Assembly: GCA_008711295.1 (NCBI GenBank)
Contig: VUYV01000081.1
Location: 1,264,099 to 1,328,098, forward strand
Direction of reading: 5' to 3'
Source of the DNA: Anarhynchus alexandrinus
Lineage: Eukaryota > Chordata > Aves > Charadriiformes > Charadriidae
Length of the DNA stretch: 64,000 nucleotides
Shown here: positions 40,988 through 52,230 of the stretch, piece by piece
Layout: every line of letters begins with the position of its first letter
Position numbering within the stretch: the stretch's first letter is position 1
Made by a program: the position numbers and the translations under genes
Notes under the pieces: model-generated
Database searches by the model: none
What the model was told of the DNA's origin: nothing
Seen by the model: only the letters and a program-made list of their open reading frames with translations

Positions 40988-42386
40988 AGAACGGTGTCCC
41001 CACATTCTCTTTCTCTCCCTCCCCTTGTCCTTCGCTCAGGATGAGGGCAGAGGTCCCATCCCGAGACGTGTACACGTTAAGCGGACGAGGAAGTAGCTAA
41101 GGCCAATGTGAAAGAAGGTGTTGATGACAAGTGTTTATACTACAGCTCTGCGCTTTGTAAGTTCTGTCTTCTCTTTAAACTTTTAATTTTGCCTTCAAAG
41201 CCACCTGAGCACTCAAGGGTTTCATATCGGGTCCTTTCATGCTGATTAGATTTTCTGCTTTCCTTTTCATTCTTGCGGTTTAACCCATCTTTCTCTGCTA
41301 ATAAAATCACTCTGGCGACCTCATCTTGTGCTCATTTAATTTGTGACAATCCCAGCTGCCATTTGTTTGTTTATTCTTGATTCCTTTATTAGGTTTAAAT
41401 AATGCCTTCCACAGTCCCCATCTTTTGCTTTAAATGTCCTTTAACTGCCCGTGACCTTGGATGGCATTTTGCTGCTTTCGCTCCCTCTTTTCCAAGTTCA
41501 AAGTCATCTGAGGACCCAGGTTAATACACTGAATTTCTGTTGGCCAATCCCTTGTGTCCCTCCTTCCAAATTTCCTCCATAAAAGCCAACTCCTTATCCT
41601 TTTCTCACAATCTCCTTCCTCGTTCTCCCTGTAATGTTGCTGCACTTCCCTTGGACTTAAGAGTTTCACTTCGCCCCATGGCCCGGCTGCTGAAACAATA
41701 CCCTGTGACCGACTGTTGCGCTTTAAATCAATAGAGTGGGTATGAGTTGCCAGCACTGAATAAACAGCACGCTGAGGTTTCGCTTTTGCACTGCCTGGAT
41801 TTTTTTTTTATTTATTTATTTTAAAATTCCCACACTTTACAACTGAATCACTGATTTCTACCTTTCTTTTATTGCAAATAAATCCTCCAAAAAGCACGCT
41901 CTTCCGCGGCACGGACAGCGCGGGGCGGGGAAGATGCAAGGAAGGAAGGACGCTGCCTACGAATTTAGGCTCTGTCTGGGCTACCTTTAATGCTTTTTGG
42001 GTAGGACCGTGTGTTTGGGGCTTAGGCTCCTTCCACGCCGAGCGCACACAGAGGGTTATGGCAGGGTCGGTCCAGAGGCATCCGGGGCGGGAGAAGCACC
42101 GCTGGGATCCATCCCACCCCGGACACCACGCTGAGCACAAGTCGGTAGGGAAGAACTTCAGCCCTTCCCTTTTAGGAGGCTTATTCCCAACCAAAGAAAG
42201 CCATGAAGGAGGCGTGTTATAACCTGTCTTTCAAGCGCCTGGATGGGCACCCTCATTTCCAGCCAGGGCCAAGCACTGGGGGTGCCTGAGGTGCCCGGTG
42301 TCACCTCAGCAGTGCCACCAGAGCTGCCGGAGCGGCTGCCTGGGGTGGGCATTGCAGCTCTGAAGGTCCCGACTTCCCACCTTCCT
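40988..42386. other. Unique sequence, G+C-rich towards its end
   Basis: Nothing is recognised in the A+T-rich first kilobase. From about 41900 to 42386 the DNA is G+C-rich with overlapping frames on both strands and no recognisable domain. A T-rich tract (41801-41824) is present. Confidence 0.45.
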
Positions 42387-42908
42387 GACCCCACCTGGAG
42401 TACTGCGTCCAGCTCTGGAGTCCCCAACATCAGAAGGACATGGACCTGCTGGAGCGTGTCCAGAGGAGAGCCACGAGGATGATCCGAGGGCTGGAGCACC
42501 TCTGCTATGAGGAGAGGGTGAAAGAGTAGGGGCTGTTCAGCCTGGAGAAGAGAAGGCTCCGCGGAGATCTTAGTGCGGCCTTCCAGTCCCTAAAGGGCCT
42601 ACAGGAGAGCTGGGGAAGGACTTTTTACTGGGGCATGGAGTGATAGGACGAGGGGGAATGGCTTCACACTGGAAGAGGGCAGGTTGAGATTGAACATGAG
42701 GAAGAAGTTTTTCACTGTGAGGGTGGTGAGGCACTGTCCCAGGTTGCCCAGAGAGGTTGTTGAGGCCCCATCCCTGGAGGTGTTCAAGGCCAGGCTGGCC
42801 TTGAACCGTGGTCTGGTGGGAGGTGTCCCTGCCTATGGCAGGGGGGTTGGAACTCGATGATCTTCAAGGTCCTTTCCAACCTAAACCTTTCTATGATTCT
42901 ATGATTCT
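42387..42908 (+). mobile_element. CR1 retrotransposon, 3' half-kilobase (plus strand)
   Basis: The copy begins at GACCCCACCTGGAGTACTG, encoding the [10 protein letters not shown] part of the CR1 reverse transcriptase. It then reads [13 protein letters not shown]. An in-frame TAG replaces a Leu codon after EERVKE, and the common-group stop follows WGME. A deletion of roughly 10-12 bases is visible near 42800, where the GGCAGCC motif is missing. The end has the canonical TATGATTCTATGATTCT tail. It is 522 bp long and dead. Confidence 0.96.
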
Positions 42909-45900
42909 CCGCAGGACACCCGAGGCTCCTAACTCTTTTTTACAGCCAGCTCTGAGGGCCCCGGTCCTTAAGTCTCTGTCACTGAGAAGAAGAGAGTCGT
43001 AGCAGAATTAAAACCCACTGAAACACAGCAGATGTGTGTTCTATCGCTGGTTTGAAGCCCCAGAGGTGCATCAGAGTGAGGAGTAACTGTTCCTTATTCT
43101 GGAGAGACAAAAAGTCCAAGCTGAGGGGAGGGGGCTGGGAGGTTTCTTTCTGTATTTTTGGGGGGTTTTTTGCAGTTTCAGCATTTTCTCGGCACTTTCC
43201 TGCTGGTTTTTGCCTCTCTGGAAAATATTTTCACTCAAAAAAAGTAAAGCCCTTACCAATAACAACAGTCCAAACACAGAAAAAAGGAAAATAACCAAAG
43301 TAAAAAAAAGCCTCCAACCACAAATATTAAAAAGAGCCGTAAGCAACAAAGAAAATGAGTAGTTGCAAGAAGATAAGAAAAATATGAAAACCTATGTCAT
43401 CAACACAGCAGTACTACAAATCAGAGATGTCTGAAGCATGTTCAGAATAAATCCCTGTGGTATTGCAGCAATAAGCCAGTTACCTCTGCTATACATCAAG
43501 TTATTTGTTAACAAACCCTTGGGGTTTTTCCAAACCAAGTCTGAAAAGAAAGCACTCTGGGACGTGTGTTAACCTCGGGGCTCCTGGCTGGTTTATCAAA
43601 TTTCGCTGCGTTCATTTTAATGCAATAAAGACACCTGGGTGGTTAGAGATTGATCATCGCGTCTCCGCGCATCGCTCAGCGAGTTCTCGGAGCTACGAGC
43701 GCGCATACCTCCGCTCACCGCCTGTGGCTCTGACAGCTCTTCACCACCTTGCCCTCTTATTTAAACATACAGAGAAATAAAGGGGAAAACCAAGTGGAAA
43801 TATCTGTTATTGGCGCCATCCGCCTTCTTGTTACTGTTTGACTGCTGTCGCCCTGCCTGTGTGACCGCGTCCCCCTCGCCCTCAGGCCCAGCCACGCCGA
43901 GATGCGGTACCCTCCTGGGGATGTCTGCCCAAACTGCTGCGGAGTCTCCTTTTAATTGTCTTTTAATTATCCAGCCGGAGCAGGAGGCTCACCACGCTTG
44001 GTGAAGGTTGTCTCAGAAACCACGAGTAACAAACTGCTCGTGACAAACAAAACCAACAGCTGACGTTGTCTGGAAACAACGTGATTCCATGAGTTTAGGT
44101 TTTAGAGAAATAATGAATATCATGAATTTTTATGATGACCGTGTGGAATTTATTAGGACTGCATGATAGAGGAGGTGGTTAGGGAGATATATAAAGATTT
44201 TACATGCTTGTAATAGAGCTTGTTCTCAGCTACCATCCAGGACAGCCATGGAGGGGGTGGTGGACGGAGTGAAGTTTCTCCAGGTGTGACACAAGGAGTC
44301 GCTCTGACTGCAAATCACAGCAGCTGTGGGGATACAGCACACAAGACATCTCGCTGCATGGAATTGCCTTTAGTGGGTGATCAGCTCCGTCCATCTTCAC
44401 TATGTTGGAAGGCTTTTATGAAATTGCCTCATAAACTGTGATTCAGTCACAGAGTGAGGTCCTCACATGATGTTTTTCCTATGCAGGTCCACAAGCACTC
44501 AACAGGGTCACCTCTGCAGTTCTCAGGAATCAGTTGTAAACAATTTTCTTCAGTTCAAGAGGATCAAAATGAAAATAAGCAGTGCTGGAATATTTGGCTA
44601 GTCTGATCATTTAACTAAGATGCAGGTCTGCACCAAAATCCCTCCTCCCCTTCCCTGCCCAGGCATTTGCGGTGGGCTACTGACTGTTCTCCAGTGTACT
44701 GCTCTCCGTGTGCTTCTTCATAAAAATCAAAAATAAAAACATTTTAAAACTTTGATTTAATCTCTGAGGCAATTTTGCAAAACAACCTAAACCTTTTGTT
44801 TGAAATCTCTTGGGCACGGTGTTCGCAGGCGGCGGTACCCTGATTCGCTGGAAGCAGAAGCCAGCAGGGGAAGCCCTTCGCCCAGCAAGCCACCGCCAGA
44901 CCTTGAACCCGAGTCCCTCAAAATTTGCTCGGTGCCTTGGCACGTTGCCTCCCACCAGCCTCCTCTATTTGCCTTTCACAGGGTGGAAGCCCAGCCCTTT
45001 GTGCCCACGGCTACAGCTCCGCTTCGGCTTTCACAGGTCCGCAACAGTCCTGCCTGCTTGCGCTCCTTGGGCTGGGGGCAACGGGAACGGGATAACACGC
45101 AGAGTAAGGTCAACCTCATCAAACACGAGTCTTCAAAGGGAAGTTTCTGTTCACAAAGCCGGAGCTCTGCTGGCAGTAGTGTCACAGAAGTGGTGAGAAA
45201 TTTTATTTTCTTGCCCTTTTTCTACTTCCATGGCCATAGTCTAGCAAAGAGACAGAAAAGTCATAAAGTTGTATTATTTTCTTTTGATGAGTATAAATGA
45301 CAGAGAAAGAGAACCGGCAATGATGCCTGTGTGCTATTATTCACATTTATGAGCAAGAAAAGGCTCCTAGAGAAAAATTAAATTTAGTGTGTTTCTAGTA
45401 GACAAAGATAGTTTCATTGTATTCTCTTTTTTGGCCAAGAAATAGCCTTTTGAAAATTTAGAGTGGTGTTTTTTTGCACACTTTGAATACCTGCATATTA
45501 ACATTACCACCATTAACATTACCCCCAAGCGGGGGCTCACGTCTGCCTCTTAAGAGACGCACCCTATCTAAGGGTAGCTCTGTCTGGAACAGACTGCTCC
45601 TTCCACTTGCTCCTGGATTTCTTCTGGTGCCCTATGGCCTGAAAAGACAAGCATTATTTTTGTTTGTAAGATGTATAAAATGATCTTGAAGCCCACCAAA
45701 GTCTTGTTCCCAGAGCAGGAACCAGAGGCTGCGTGTTGCATGCCCTGAGGTCTGGCATGAAGGGATGGGAGGCTCCAAAGCTTTCTGGAGAACTGTTGCA
45801 GGACTCTAGGGAGCCAAACCTTGGTCAGCCTTGGGAACACTACCTTCTGGGATCCATCCTTGGAACGAACCACCTCCAGAGTGTCCTTGGAGAAAGCTAG

Positions 45901-47920
45901 CTGACGTGACTCCGCAGGGGAACTCAGGAATTACCTTATACTGAGGTCGGACGAGGAGGGGTCCAGTGCAACAGCCCTCCCCAGCCTTCTTTTGTTTTGC
46001 GGCACAAACACTCTCTGGAGTCATTTAAAAGAATAGCTTCATCATAACTATCCGTGGCAACCCATGAGGCACACAGCCACACCTGCGCTCAGGAGTCGCG
46101 GTCACATCGAAGCGTGACACACAGGGTGAAAGTCCCCACCTTGCTAAAAGCAAGCACAACACCTACACACCGTCTATATCCCGGTCACGTTTTGCTCTGA
46201 CCTGAGTGCAAGTGAGATACAGACCTTGTGGTACAAGGGCAAGTTTTGGGCTCAATAATTAAATTAAATTCAAGGAGACAAGCTGTATCATACGTTTGAG
46301 AAATTCTGAGGCTTCTGAGAAGGATCTACCCAACGCCCGGCGGGTGTAGCACGAGCTCTGAGTCTGACCCTCTCCTCTACTCATCAACGTCACTGAACGG
46401 TCATGTGGAAGTGACGGCTCCTCCGCCTCGTGCTGCTCAAGTCGGAGAGACGGCTCCGCGCTGGTGGCACAGCTCCTGAGAGTTAACTGCGGTGTCTCCA
46501 GGAACACCTCTGCCTGTCACGGCTTTAACAGTGGCTAATGGTTTTGCTATTACTTATTTTATTTTGGGATGACAGTGATAGATCTTTGTTTTAAATATAG
46601 ATGTACTCATTCCAGCTAGCTGAAATGTAATGTCTAAACTACTTGGAAGTATCTCTTCAAACACATATGTAAGGACAAAAGACTTCTGCATTATAAAGGG
46701 GCAAATTTTGGTAAGTGAAGAGAAACACAGGACAAAGAAAATACATTTAATCAGTTCTAGAAATGCAAAAGGATTCTGACACCAGACAAGATAGGTATTT
46801 TTCACTCCTCTACAAACCGAAGTTCATGATCTTTTAATTATCTATTAAAACAGGAATACAATTCTAGATTTTGGACGATGGCACGTTCATTCTTGGCCCT
46901 TGTTTAGCCAACCCTAGTCAAAGGACCTCCCCGCGTCACCATCCGCATCTCCCTTTCCAAGCGTCGTACCCTCCCCGAGGCTCGAGACTGACATTCAGTG
47001 GGAGAGGGTTTGAGGGAAGTCTGGTGCCACAAAGACCTCATCCACACTGTCCTCCCTGCTCACCTTCCCGTCTTACGAACGCCGCCCCGCGCACGGCTCG
47101 GGAGGGATCTAAGCCTCTTACGTGGAGAATTTTGTGTGCCACCCTTCTGCTTTGAGGGACACGTGGGTGGTTGGGTGCAGCGCAGATACGCTCAGCAGTA
47201 CGTGTGGGGCCAAAGGCTGCTTTCTGCCACGGCGCCGTTAATTTATACGGGTTTGTGGAGAAAGAGACTGCTTTGCGAACCACATTTTTATTAAAATCTC
47301 TGGGATGAAGAACTGCCATCAGTATGAACAGACGCAGAATAATTGGGTGCTAAATGTACAGCATAATTGACTTCCGCTAAAAATGGGGCTTTGAAGGATA
47401 ATTGCTGATATCTCTTTCTTATATAAAAAATGGTTTGCAGATTATGAATAAATAAAATGGAGGGAATTGAACCTTTTTTTAAAAAAAAAGTTCACCAGCA
47501 CAAAATGACTTTGAGAACAGTAAGTAACTATATGAATAAAGACCATGATTTAAGATGATAATTTCTTGTAAGGATATGTTAAATTATACACTAAATGACG
47601 TGTTACAATACCTAATACTTAAAGTTAGGGCCGTGCTATCCCAGATGCTGCAACAAGACAGACTCAGGAAATGAGGCAGAAACTATTCCTGAGATGGTGG
47701 AAACCACAGTGGGTCCCTTTCTTTGAGCACGCTGCTGTCAGCCACCCTGCTGATGGTAGGAGAGCTGTGGGGAGACCCCAACCCATCTCCCCGCTCTCCA
47801 GCCCAGCCGGGCACAGGCCAGCTCTGGTCCAAAAGCTGCAGACCTGAGTCAGGGGGATGCTGAGCTCGGGATCCACTCGCTCGGGCGGCTGGATGGAGTC
47901 CAAGCAATTCAAAGTGGAGA
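42909..47920. other. Unique sequence, no gene recognised
   Basis: About 5 kb have no recognisable transposon. G+C-richer spots lie at 43650-43950 and 44810-45120 (overlapping 166- and 128-residue frames without a domain). The segment 45500-46030 is moderately G+C-rich and could be an old, unrecognised element. No RNA gene or confident exon is seen. Confidence 0.45.
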
Positions 47921-48492
47921 CGCAGGGCAAGGGAGGTGATTCTGCCCCTCTACTCCACTCTCGTGAGACCCCACCTGGAGTACTGCGTCCAGCTCTGGAG
48001 TCCCCACAAGAAGAAGGACGTGGACCTGCTGGAGCGTGTCCAGAGGAGAGCCACGAGGATGATGCGAGGGCTGGAGCACCTCTCCTATGAGGAGAGGCTG
48101 AAAGAGTTGGGGCTGTTCAGCCTGGAGAAGAGAAGGCTCCGGGGAGATCTTAGTGCGGCCTTCCAGTCCCTAAAGGGGCTACAGGAGAGCTGGGGAAGGA
48201 CTTTTGACTGGGGCATGGAGTGATAGGACGAGGGGGAATGGCTTGAAACTGGAAGAGGGCAGGTTTAGATTGAACATGAGGAAGAAGTTTTTCACTGTGA
48301 GGGTGGTGAGGCACTGTCCCAGGTTGCCCAGAGAGGTTGTTGAGGCCCCATCCCTGGAGGTGTTCAAGGCCAGGCTGGCCGTGGCCTTGGGCAGCCTGGT
48401 CTGGTGGGAGGTGTCCCTGCCTATGGCAGGGGGGTTGGAACCCGATGGTCTTCAAGGTCCTTTCCAACCTAAACCATTCTATGATTCTATGA
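47921..48492 (+). mobile_element. CR1 retrotransposon with reverse transcriptase C-terminal region (plus strand)
   Basis: At about 572 bp this is the second-longest copy. The frame from 47936 reads [16 protein letters not shown], then [17 protein letters not shown], then [18 protein letters not shown], and stops right after WGME at 48221-48223. A second frame, offset by one, reopens with DRTRGNGLKLEEGRF and continues through [16 protein letters not shown] to the 3' end. Family knowledge places this at the C-terminus of CR1 ORF2 (endonuclease-reverse transcriptase). The tail is ATTCTATGATTCTATGA. Apart from the group-wide stop the coding part is well preserved, suggesting a fairly recent insertion. 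Confidence 0.96.
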
Positions 48493-50230
48493 AGCAAAGT
48501 AAGTTCATGCCCATCTTCTGACACGTTTGCAGAAATGCCCACCGTGTCTCAGCATTTCCCTTCTCTGACTGGAGAGTAAAACCCTTCGGATGACTGTTGT
48601 TCACCGCAGGGTGAGGTGTAAATCAGCTCCTGTTTCTTTGTATTCTGGGGCTACTGAAAGAAAAACACGTGACAGGTCCCTCAGGTTGTATTTTCCTGCA
48701 GGTCACAATTGCCCAGATTTTTTGGGGTCTTTGGACTCTAAAAGAAGGAGCACCCAAACATAACGCAGCTCTGTGCTGTGTGAGCAGCAAGCAGATTGAT
48801 TAAGAAACCAGAACAGCCTATATTCTTTGGTTGATCCTACAAGTAACTGCAAAATTCACTTTGATAAGGCAAAATAAAAAAAAAAGATAAGAAAATGAAA
48901 AATAATTAAAATTCATGTAAACCAAACATAACCCTTTAAATTTTTTTTTTTTTTCATATTTTATTAATTTTTTTCTTCACAAAAAGAAGCAATCTTTAGC
49001 ATCATTTAAACTGGCATACTACAAATCGNTAACTGAGATTTTGTGTTTTACAATTAATTTGACATTTAAAGCTGTATTGAAGTTCAAATCCAAATGACCT
49101 GTGTTAGACTGCCAAACCTGTCTGGTAAAGCTTGTTAGGAATTTTTCAATTAAGCAATTTTTTAATTCAAAACTTTTTCCAGAAAAGGCTCAGTCTGTGA
49201 TTCCAATCAACTGAAGGTGTAAGCAGTCACGGCACTCTTCAGGCCAAGGGAAACTCTGGTTCATGTCCTTCCCATGCTTTTGAGCTTATTTCTTAATAAT
49301 GTTGCCATAAGAGTTTCTAAAAATTTTGAAGAGGGATTTTAAAAGCTTTTTAAACACCACCATTGTGTAGGACAGGTAAATGACCTCCTCTTCGCCCTCA
49401 ATAGCCACCACCACATGAAACACCGACAGTGTAGTCATACAGCGCTCATGTAGAAGAGCACACATTTCTTTTTACCGAATAAGGGTAAACATCACGCCTG
49501 CAGAAGAAATCCAGGTCAGTTAGATCTGTGTCCATCATAACGTCATTCCTTTCAAGAGCTGCCTTTATGCAGCAGACAAAGAATACCGCTGTAATTTCAT
49601 ACTCAATACTCCTTTGCATCGTATAACTTCAGATAGAAATATACAGCAGCAGCAGTGCAAATTAAGGTGGCAAAGCAGTGGCGAAGTGGTTAATCTTTCT
49701 TTATCTGCTGTGCCCTTAGAAGATTACGCATGGGAAAAGAGGACTTTTTCTATTGGTGGTTTCCAAAGGAGCCACAATGCAAATATTCAGCTGTCTCCAA
49801 AGTGTTGCATACTTCATTTAGGGTCAAATCCTTCTCTAGCAAGGAGGAACCTAAATATACCTAAATGGAATAGCAGCTATGAAACAAAATGTGTCTGATG
49901 ATTAGACATAATGTTTATCAGCATGACCAGATCTCGTGTGATTATGTGACTTCAAGAAAAAAAGCACCCAATGCAAATATTTACTTTCGCAATCATCAGC
50001 GGTTCGAAAAATAGCACCTTTACCTGTGAGAAGCAGGCTTTGCCATAGCAACTCGTGCTTTTTTTTTCCCCAGCTTAGATCATTCCTCAGGATAAATTAC
50101 TCTAAGCTGTCTGCAAACACCACCGAGAACGGCCGGGGAGCGTCTCTCGCCACTTCCAAGGCAGCGTAAAAGGGCGAGAGCGAACCACACCTGCGAGTCA
50201 TGGAGCGCCGCTCAGAAGGGTCGCTTGAGA
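48493..50230. other. Unique sequence with T-rich tracts and one ambiguous base
   Basis: A T-rich segment (48940-48980) and a single N at 49029 are present. No repeat family, RNA gene or credible exon is recognised. A 94-residue frame at 49614 lacks any domain. Confidence 0.45.
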
Positions 50231-50497
50231 CGGAATCACGGAACCACGGAATCTTCAGAGCTGGAAGGGACCTCTAGAGATCATCCAGTCCCACTCCCCT
50301 GCCAAAGCAGGACTGCCCAGAGCACATCACTCAGGACTGCATCCAGGCGGGGCTTGAAAACCTCCAGAGAAGGGGACTCCCCCACCCCCCTGGGCAGCCT
50401 GTGCAGTGCTCTGCCACCCCAACCCGAAAGGAGTTCTGCCGTGTATTTGAACGGAACCTCCTCTGTTCAAACTTGTGCCCATTGCCCCTCGTCCTGG
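50231..50497 (-). mobile_element. CR1 with ATTCCGTG-type tail (minus strand)
   Basis: The reversed tail CGGAATCACGGAACCACGGA opens the copy. The complement of the 27201 and 55755 copies' 3' end follows, readable on minus as [17 protein letters not shown]. Similarity stops at GTCCTGG (50497), where the 18-bp minisatellite begins. About 267 bp are present. It belongs to the same group as the 27201 and 55755 copies and shares their frame shift. Confidence 0.95.
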
Positions 50498-50668
50498 ACA
50501 TAAGTAATAGAGACATAGAGTAATATGAGTAATAATAGAGACATAAGAGTAATAACAGACATAAGAGTAATAAGAGACATAAGAGTAATAAGAGACGTAA
50601 GAGTAATAAGAGATGTAAGAGTAATAAAAGACATAAGAGACAATAGAGTAATAATAGAGACATAAGTA
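50498..50668. repeat. 18-bp minisatellite next to CR1
   Basis: The ACATAAGAGTAATAAGAG unit recurs with starts at 50541, 50559, 50577, 50595, 50613 and 50631, an exact 18-bp period with point variants (ACGTAAGAG, ATGTAAGAG). Looser copies flank it on both sides. Because 18 is a multiple of three, minus-strand frames read as repeated hexapeptides such as LLLLLC or SLITLM; these are not proteins. The array starts within a few bases of the truncated 5' end of the neighbouring CR1. Confidence 0.95.
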
Positions 50669-51071
50669 ATTTGGGCGAGAAATATTCCAGAGACCTCATC
50701 CTCTCCAGCTGCCCCTGCCAAGAAAGCACACCCTTAAAAATTCAAAGCTGCTCTTCGTTTGTTTCGGCTCAATCACGTCGGAGGACGAGGCAGGCGACAC
50801 AATGCGTTTCAGGAGCTTAGCAGGAGAAAAGACATTTTAAAAGTCTGAAACGCTTTCGGTGACACGATGTGGGACGGAGTACCTCATCACCCGCTGACGC
50901 TGACAAGCGAAGGGGGGAGGCTGCCTCTGTTCTCGGAGCAGTAGGACAGTGTGGATGGTTCCCAGAAACAAACAGTCCAGCAAACACAGGGGTGAGGGCG
51001 GCCCACCACAGCCCCTCCCCGCTGCAGGGAAGGGTGAACTACACCTAAACCATCCCGAGTGGAGAAAGATG
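50669..51071. other. Unique sequence
   Basis: Nothing is recognised between the minisatellite and the LTR edge. The minus-strand sequence just outside the proposed LTR end shows no primer-binding-site-like start, which fits the LTR being a 3' or solitary LTR. Confidence 0.4.
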
Positions 51072-51663
51072 TGTCACATCAAAGCCAGATATGACGTGCG
51101 GAAAGTAGACTCCACGACCGAGATGGCTGTAAAGCAGGTATGTCTATTCAGCGCCGGGCAGCACGGGGGGGGGGGGGGGGGGGGGGNGCGCGCCCAATGC
51201 AGCGGCTTTCTCAAATATATACAGTACTTAATCACATAAACATAAGATTTCCGAATACGCCTATACATATGCATGACCTGTCCCTGCTTCGTATTAAAAT
51301 TAACTCTAAGACATCGTTTTCATAAACCCCTCCCAACTACACTTGCGCATTGCCTCCCAGTGGTGGTCGCTGAGGGTTGTGAGGATGAAGGCTGATGGTT
51401 CCTCTTCATCACCCCAAGTAACCTTTGGCTTTTGCGCAGACTCAGTTCTTCCCTGGTCTTTGTCCAGACCGCAGGGTCGGTTTCAGCCGCTTCTCCAGAC
51501 AGGTTCTTGTTCATTATCAGGAGCTGCCCTTGACAACATCACAAGACTTCTTGCTTTGTCTGGTTTGCAGTAAACTCTCAGGCCTGTCTTTTAGGTTATA
51601 TATCACTACTAGCCAATTAGTACACAGCGTGTTGTTATCTCTATCATATACCCCTGACTCACA
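51072..51663 (-). mobile_element. Endogenous retrovirus LTR remnant (minus strand)
   Basis: Read on minus, the segment begins TGTGAGTCAGGGG and ends TGTGACA, so it has TG...CA-type termini over about 592 bp. A TATA box (CTGTATATATTTGAG, near 51213-51228) is followed by GCATTGGGCGCGC, a C tract, then GCGCTGAATAGACATACC. AATAGA sits where the AATAAA polyadenylation signal is expected (51144-51149). The order U3, TATA, R, polyA signal, U5 fits an avian retrovirus-type LTR. Immediately upstream on minus is the purine tract GAAGGGGGAA (51669-51678), a candidate polypurine tract, so this may be a 3' LTR. I found no target-site duplication and no readable viral protein. Confidence 0.6.
51165..51187. 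repeat. 22-base G tract ending in an N
   Basis: An uninterrupted run of 22 G (C on the LTR's own strand) lies at 51165-51186, followed by one N and GCGCGCCC. It falls between the TATA box and the polyA signal of the LTR. The N suggests the true run length was not resolved. Confidence 0.95.
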
Positions 51664-51850
51664 TGGGTTCCCCCTTCGATGCCCATCCCGCAGGCTTCCC
51701 GGCCAGCCTGCTTCGGGCCCCGCTGGGGGTACGCCTGCCAGCAGCCGGGGCGGGAATCTGGTGGCTTTCTCTGTGCCAGAGGACAGGGACAAGGAAAGGG
51801 CCATTCCGTGAGGCTTTTCTCCACGGCACTGAAGGACGAGCCAAGCTGGA
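51664..51850 (-). other. Possible retroviral internal remnant next to the LTR
   Basis: The G+C-rich segment begins with a candidate polypurine tract (51669-51678, purine on minus) abutting the proposed LTR. If that reading is right, this is the end of the internal region. Minus frames (for example 51517-51804) show no recognisable viral protein, so the assignment rests on position only. Confidence 0.3.
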
Positions 51851-51951
51851 GAATCATAGAATCATAGAATGGTTTAGGTTGGAAAGGACCTTGAAGATCA
51901 TCGAGTTCCAACCCCCCTGCCATAGGCAGGGACGCAGCCACACCTCCCACC
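51851..51951 (-). mobile_element. CR1 3' end, cut by the gap (minus strand)
   Basis: The reversed tail GAATCATAGAATCATAGAAT is followed by the standard CR1 3' end. Compared with the other copies, 8 extra bases (within GACGCAGCCACACC) lie just after GGCAGG. The copy runs into the N gap at 51952, so its 5' extent is unknown. The 232- and 157-residue frames that cross here run through N and are not genes. Confidence 0.93.
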
Positions 51952-52068
51952 NNNNNNNNNNNNNNNNNNNNNNNNNNNNNNNNNNNNNNNNNNNNNNNNN
52001 NNNNNNNNNNNNNNNNNNNNNNNNNNNNNNNNNNNNNNNNNNNNNNNNNNNNNNNNNNNNNNNNNNNN
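51952..52068. other. Assembly gap (117 N)
   Basis: A run of 117 N lies between a CR1 end and a C-rich tract; the flanking composition is consistent with a hard-to-sequence template. Confidence 0.98.
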
Positions 52069-52230
52069 CAGCTCCCCAACATCTCCTACAGCACCTCAAA
52101 ACACCCCATAGCTCCTGCACCCCCAGGACACCCCCCCCAAAACCACCTCCAGCCCCGTGCCCCAGCCCCTCCGGGGGGGTCCCCGGCCTCCCCCAGCACC
52201 CCCTTCTTCCCCCTGCACCCCAACTGCTTG
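52069..52230. repeat. C-rich tract, opening with sequence shared with 59473
   Basis: The first 26 bases (52069-52094) are the exact reverse complement of 59473-59498, which also sits beside a CR1 end. The rest is strongly C-rich on plus (runs of 5-9 C at 52111-52207, plus a G run at 52174). On minus it has many G runs able to form quadruplexes. No gene is recognised. Confidence 0.75.

Noticed and set aside
40714..41096. Ser-rich and Leu/Ile-rich repeat proteins
   Set aside because: The peptides arise from the 47-bp minisatellite cycling through three frames; no gene structure is present.
45500..46030. Possible processed pseudogene or old LTR on minus
   Set aside because: Two adjoining minus frames and a moderately G+C-rich composition drew attention, but I found no poly-A tail, LTR motif order or recognisable protein.
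40535..50668. CRISPR-like arrays
   Set aside because: The periodic arrays (47 bp and 18 bp) have no unique spacers between conserved repeats and lie in vertebrate DNA; they are minisatellites.
50331..50729. Leu-rich repeated-hexapeptide frame on minus
   Set aside because: It is produced by the 18-bp minisatellite fused to CR1 coding remnants.
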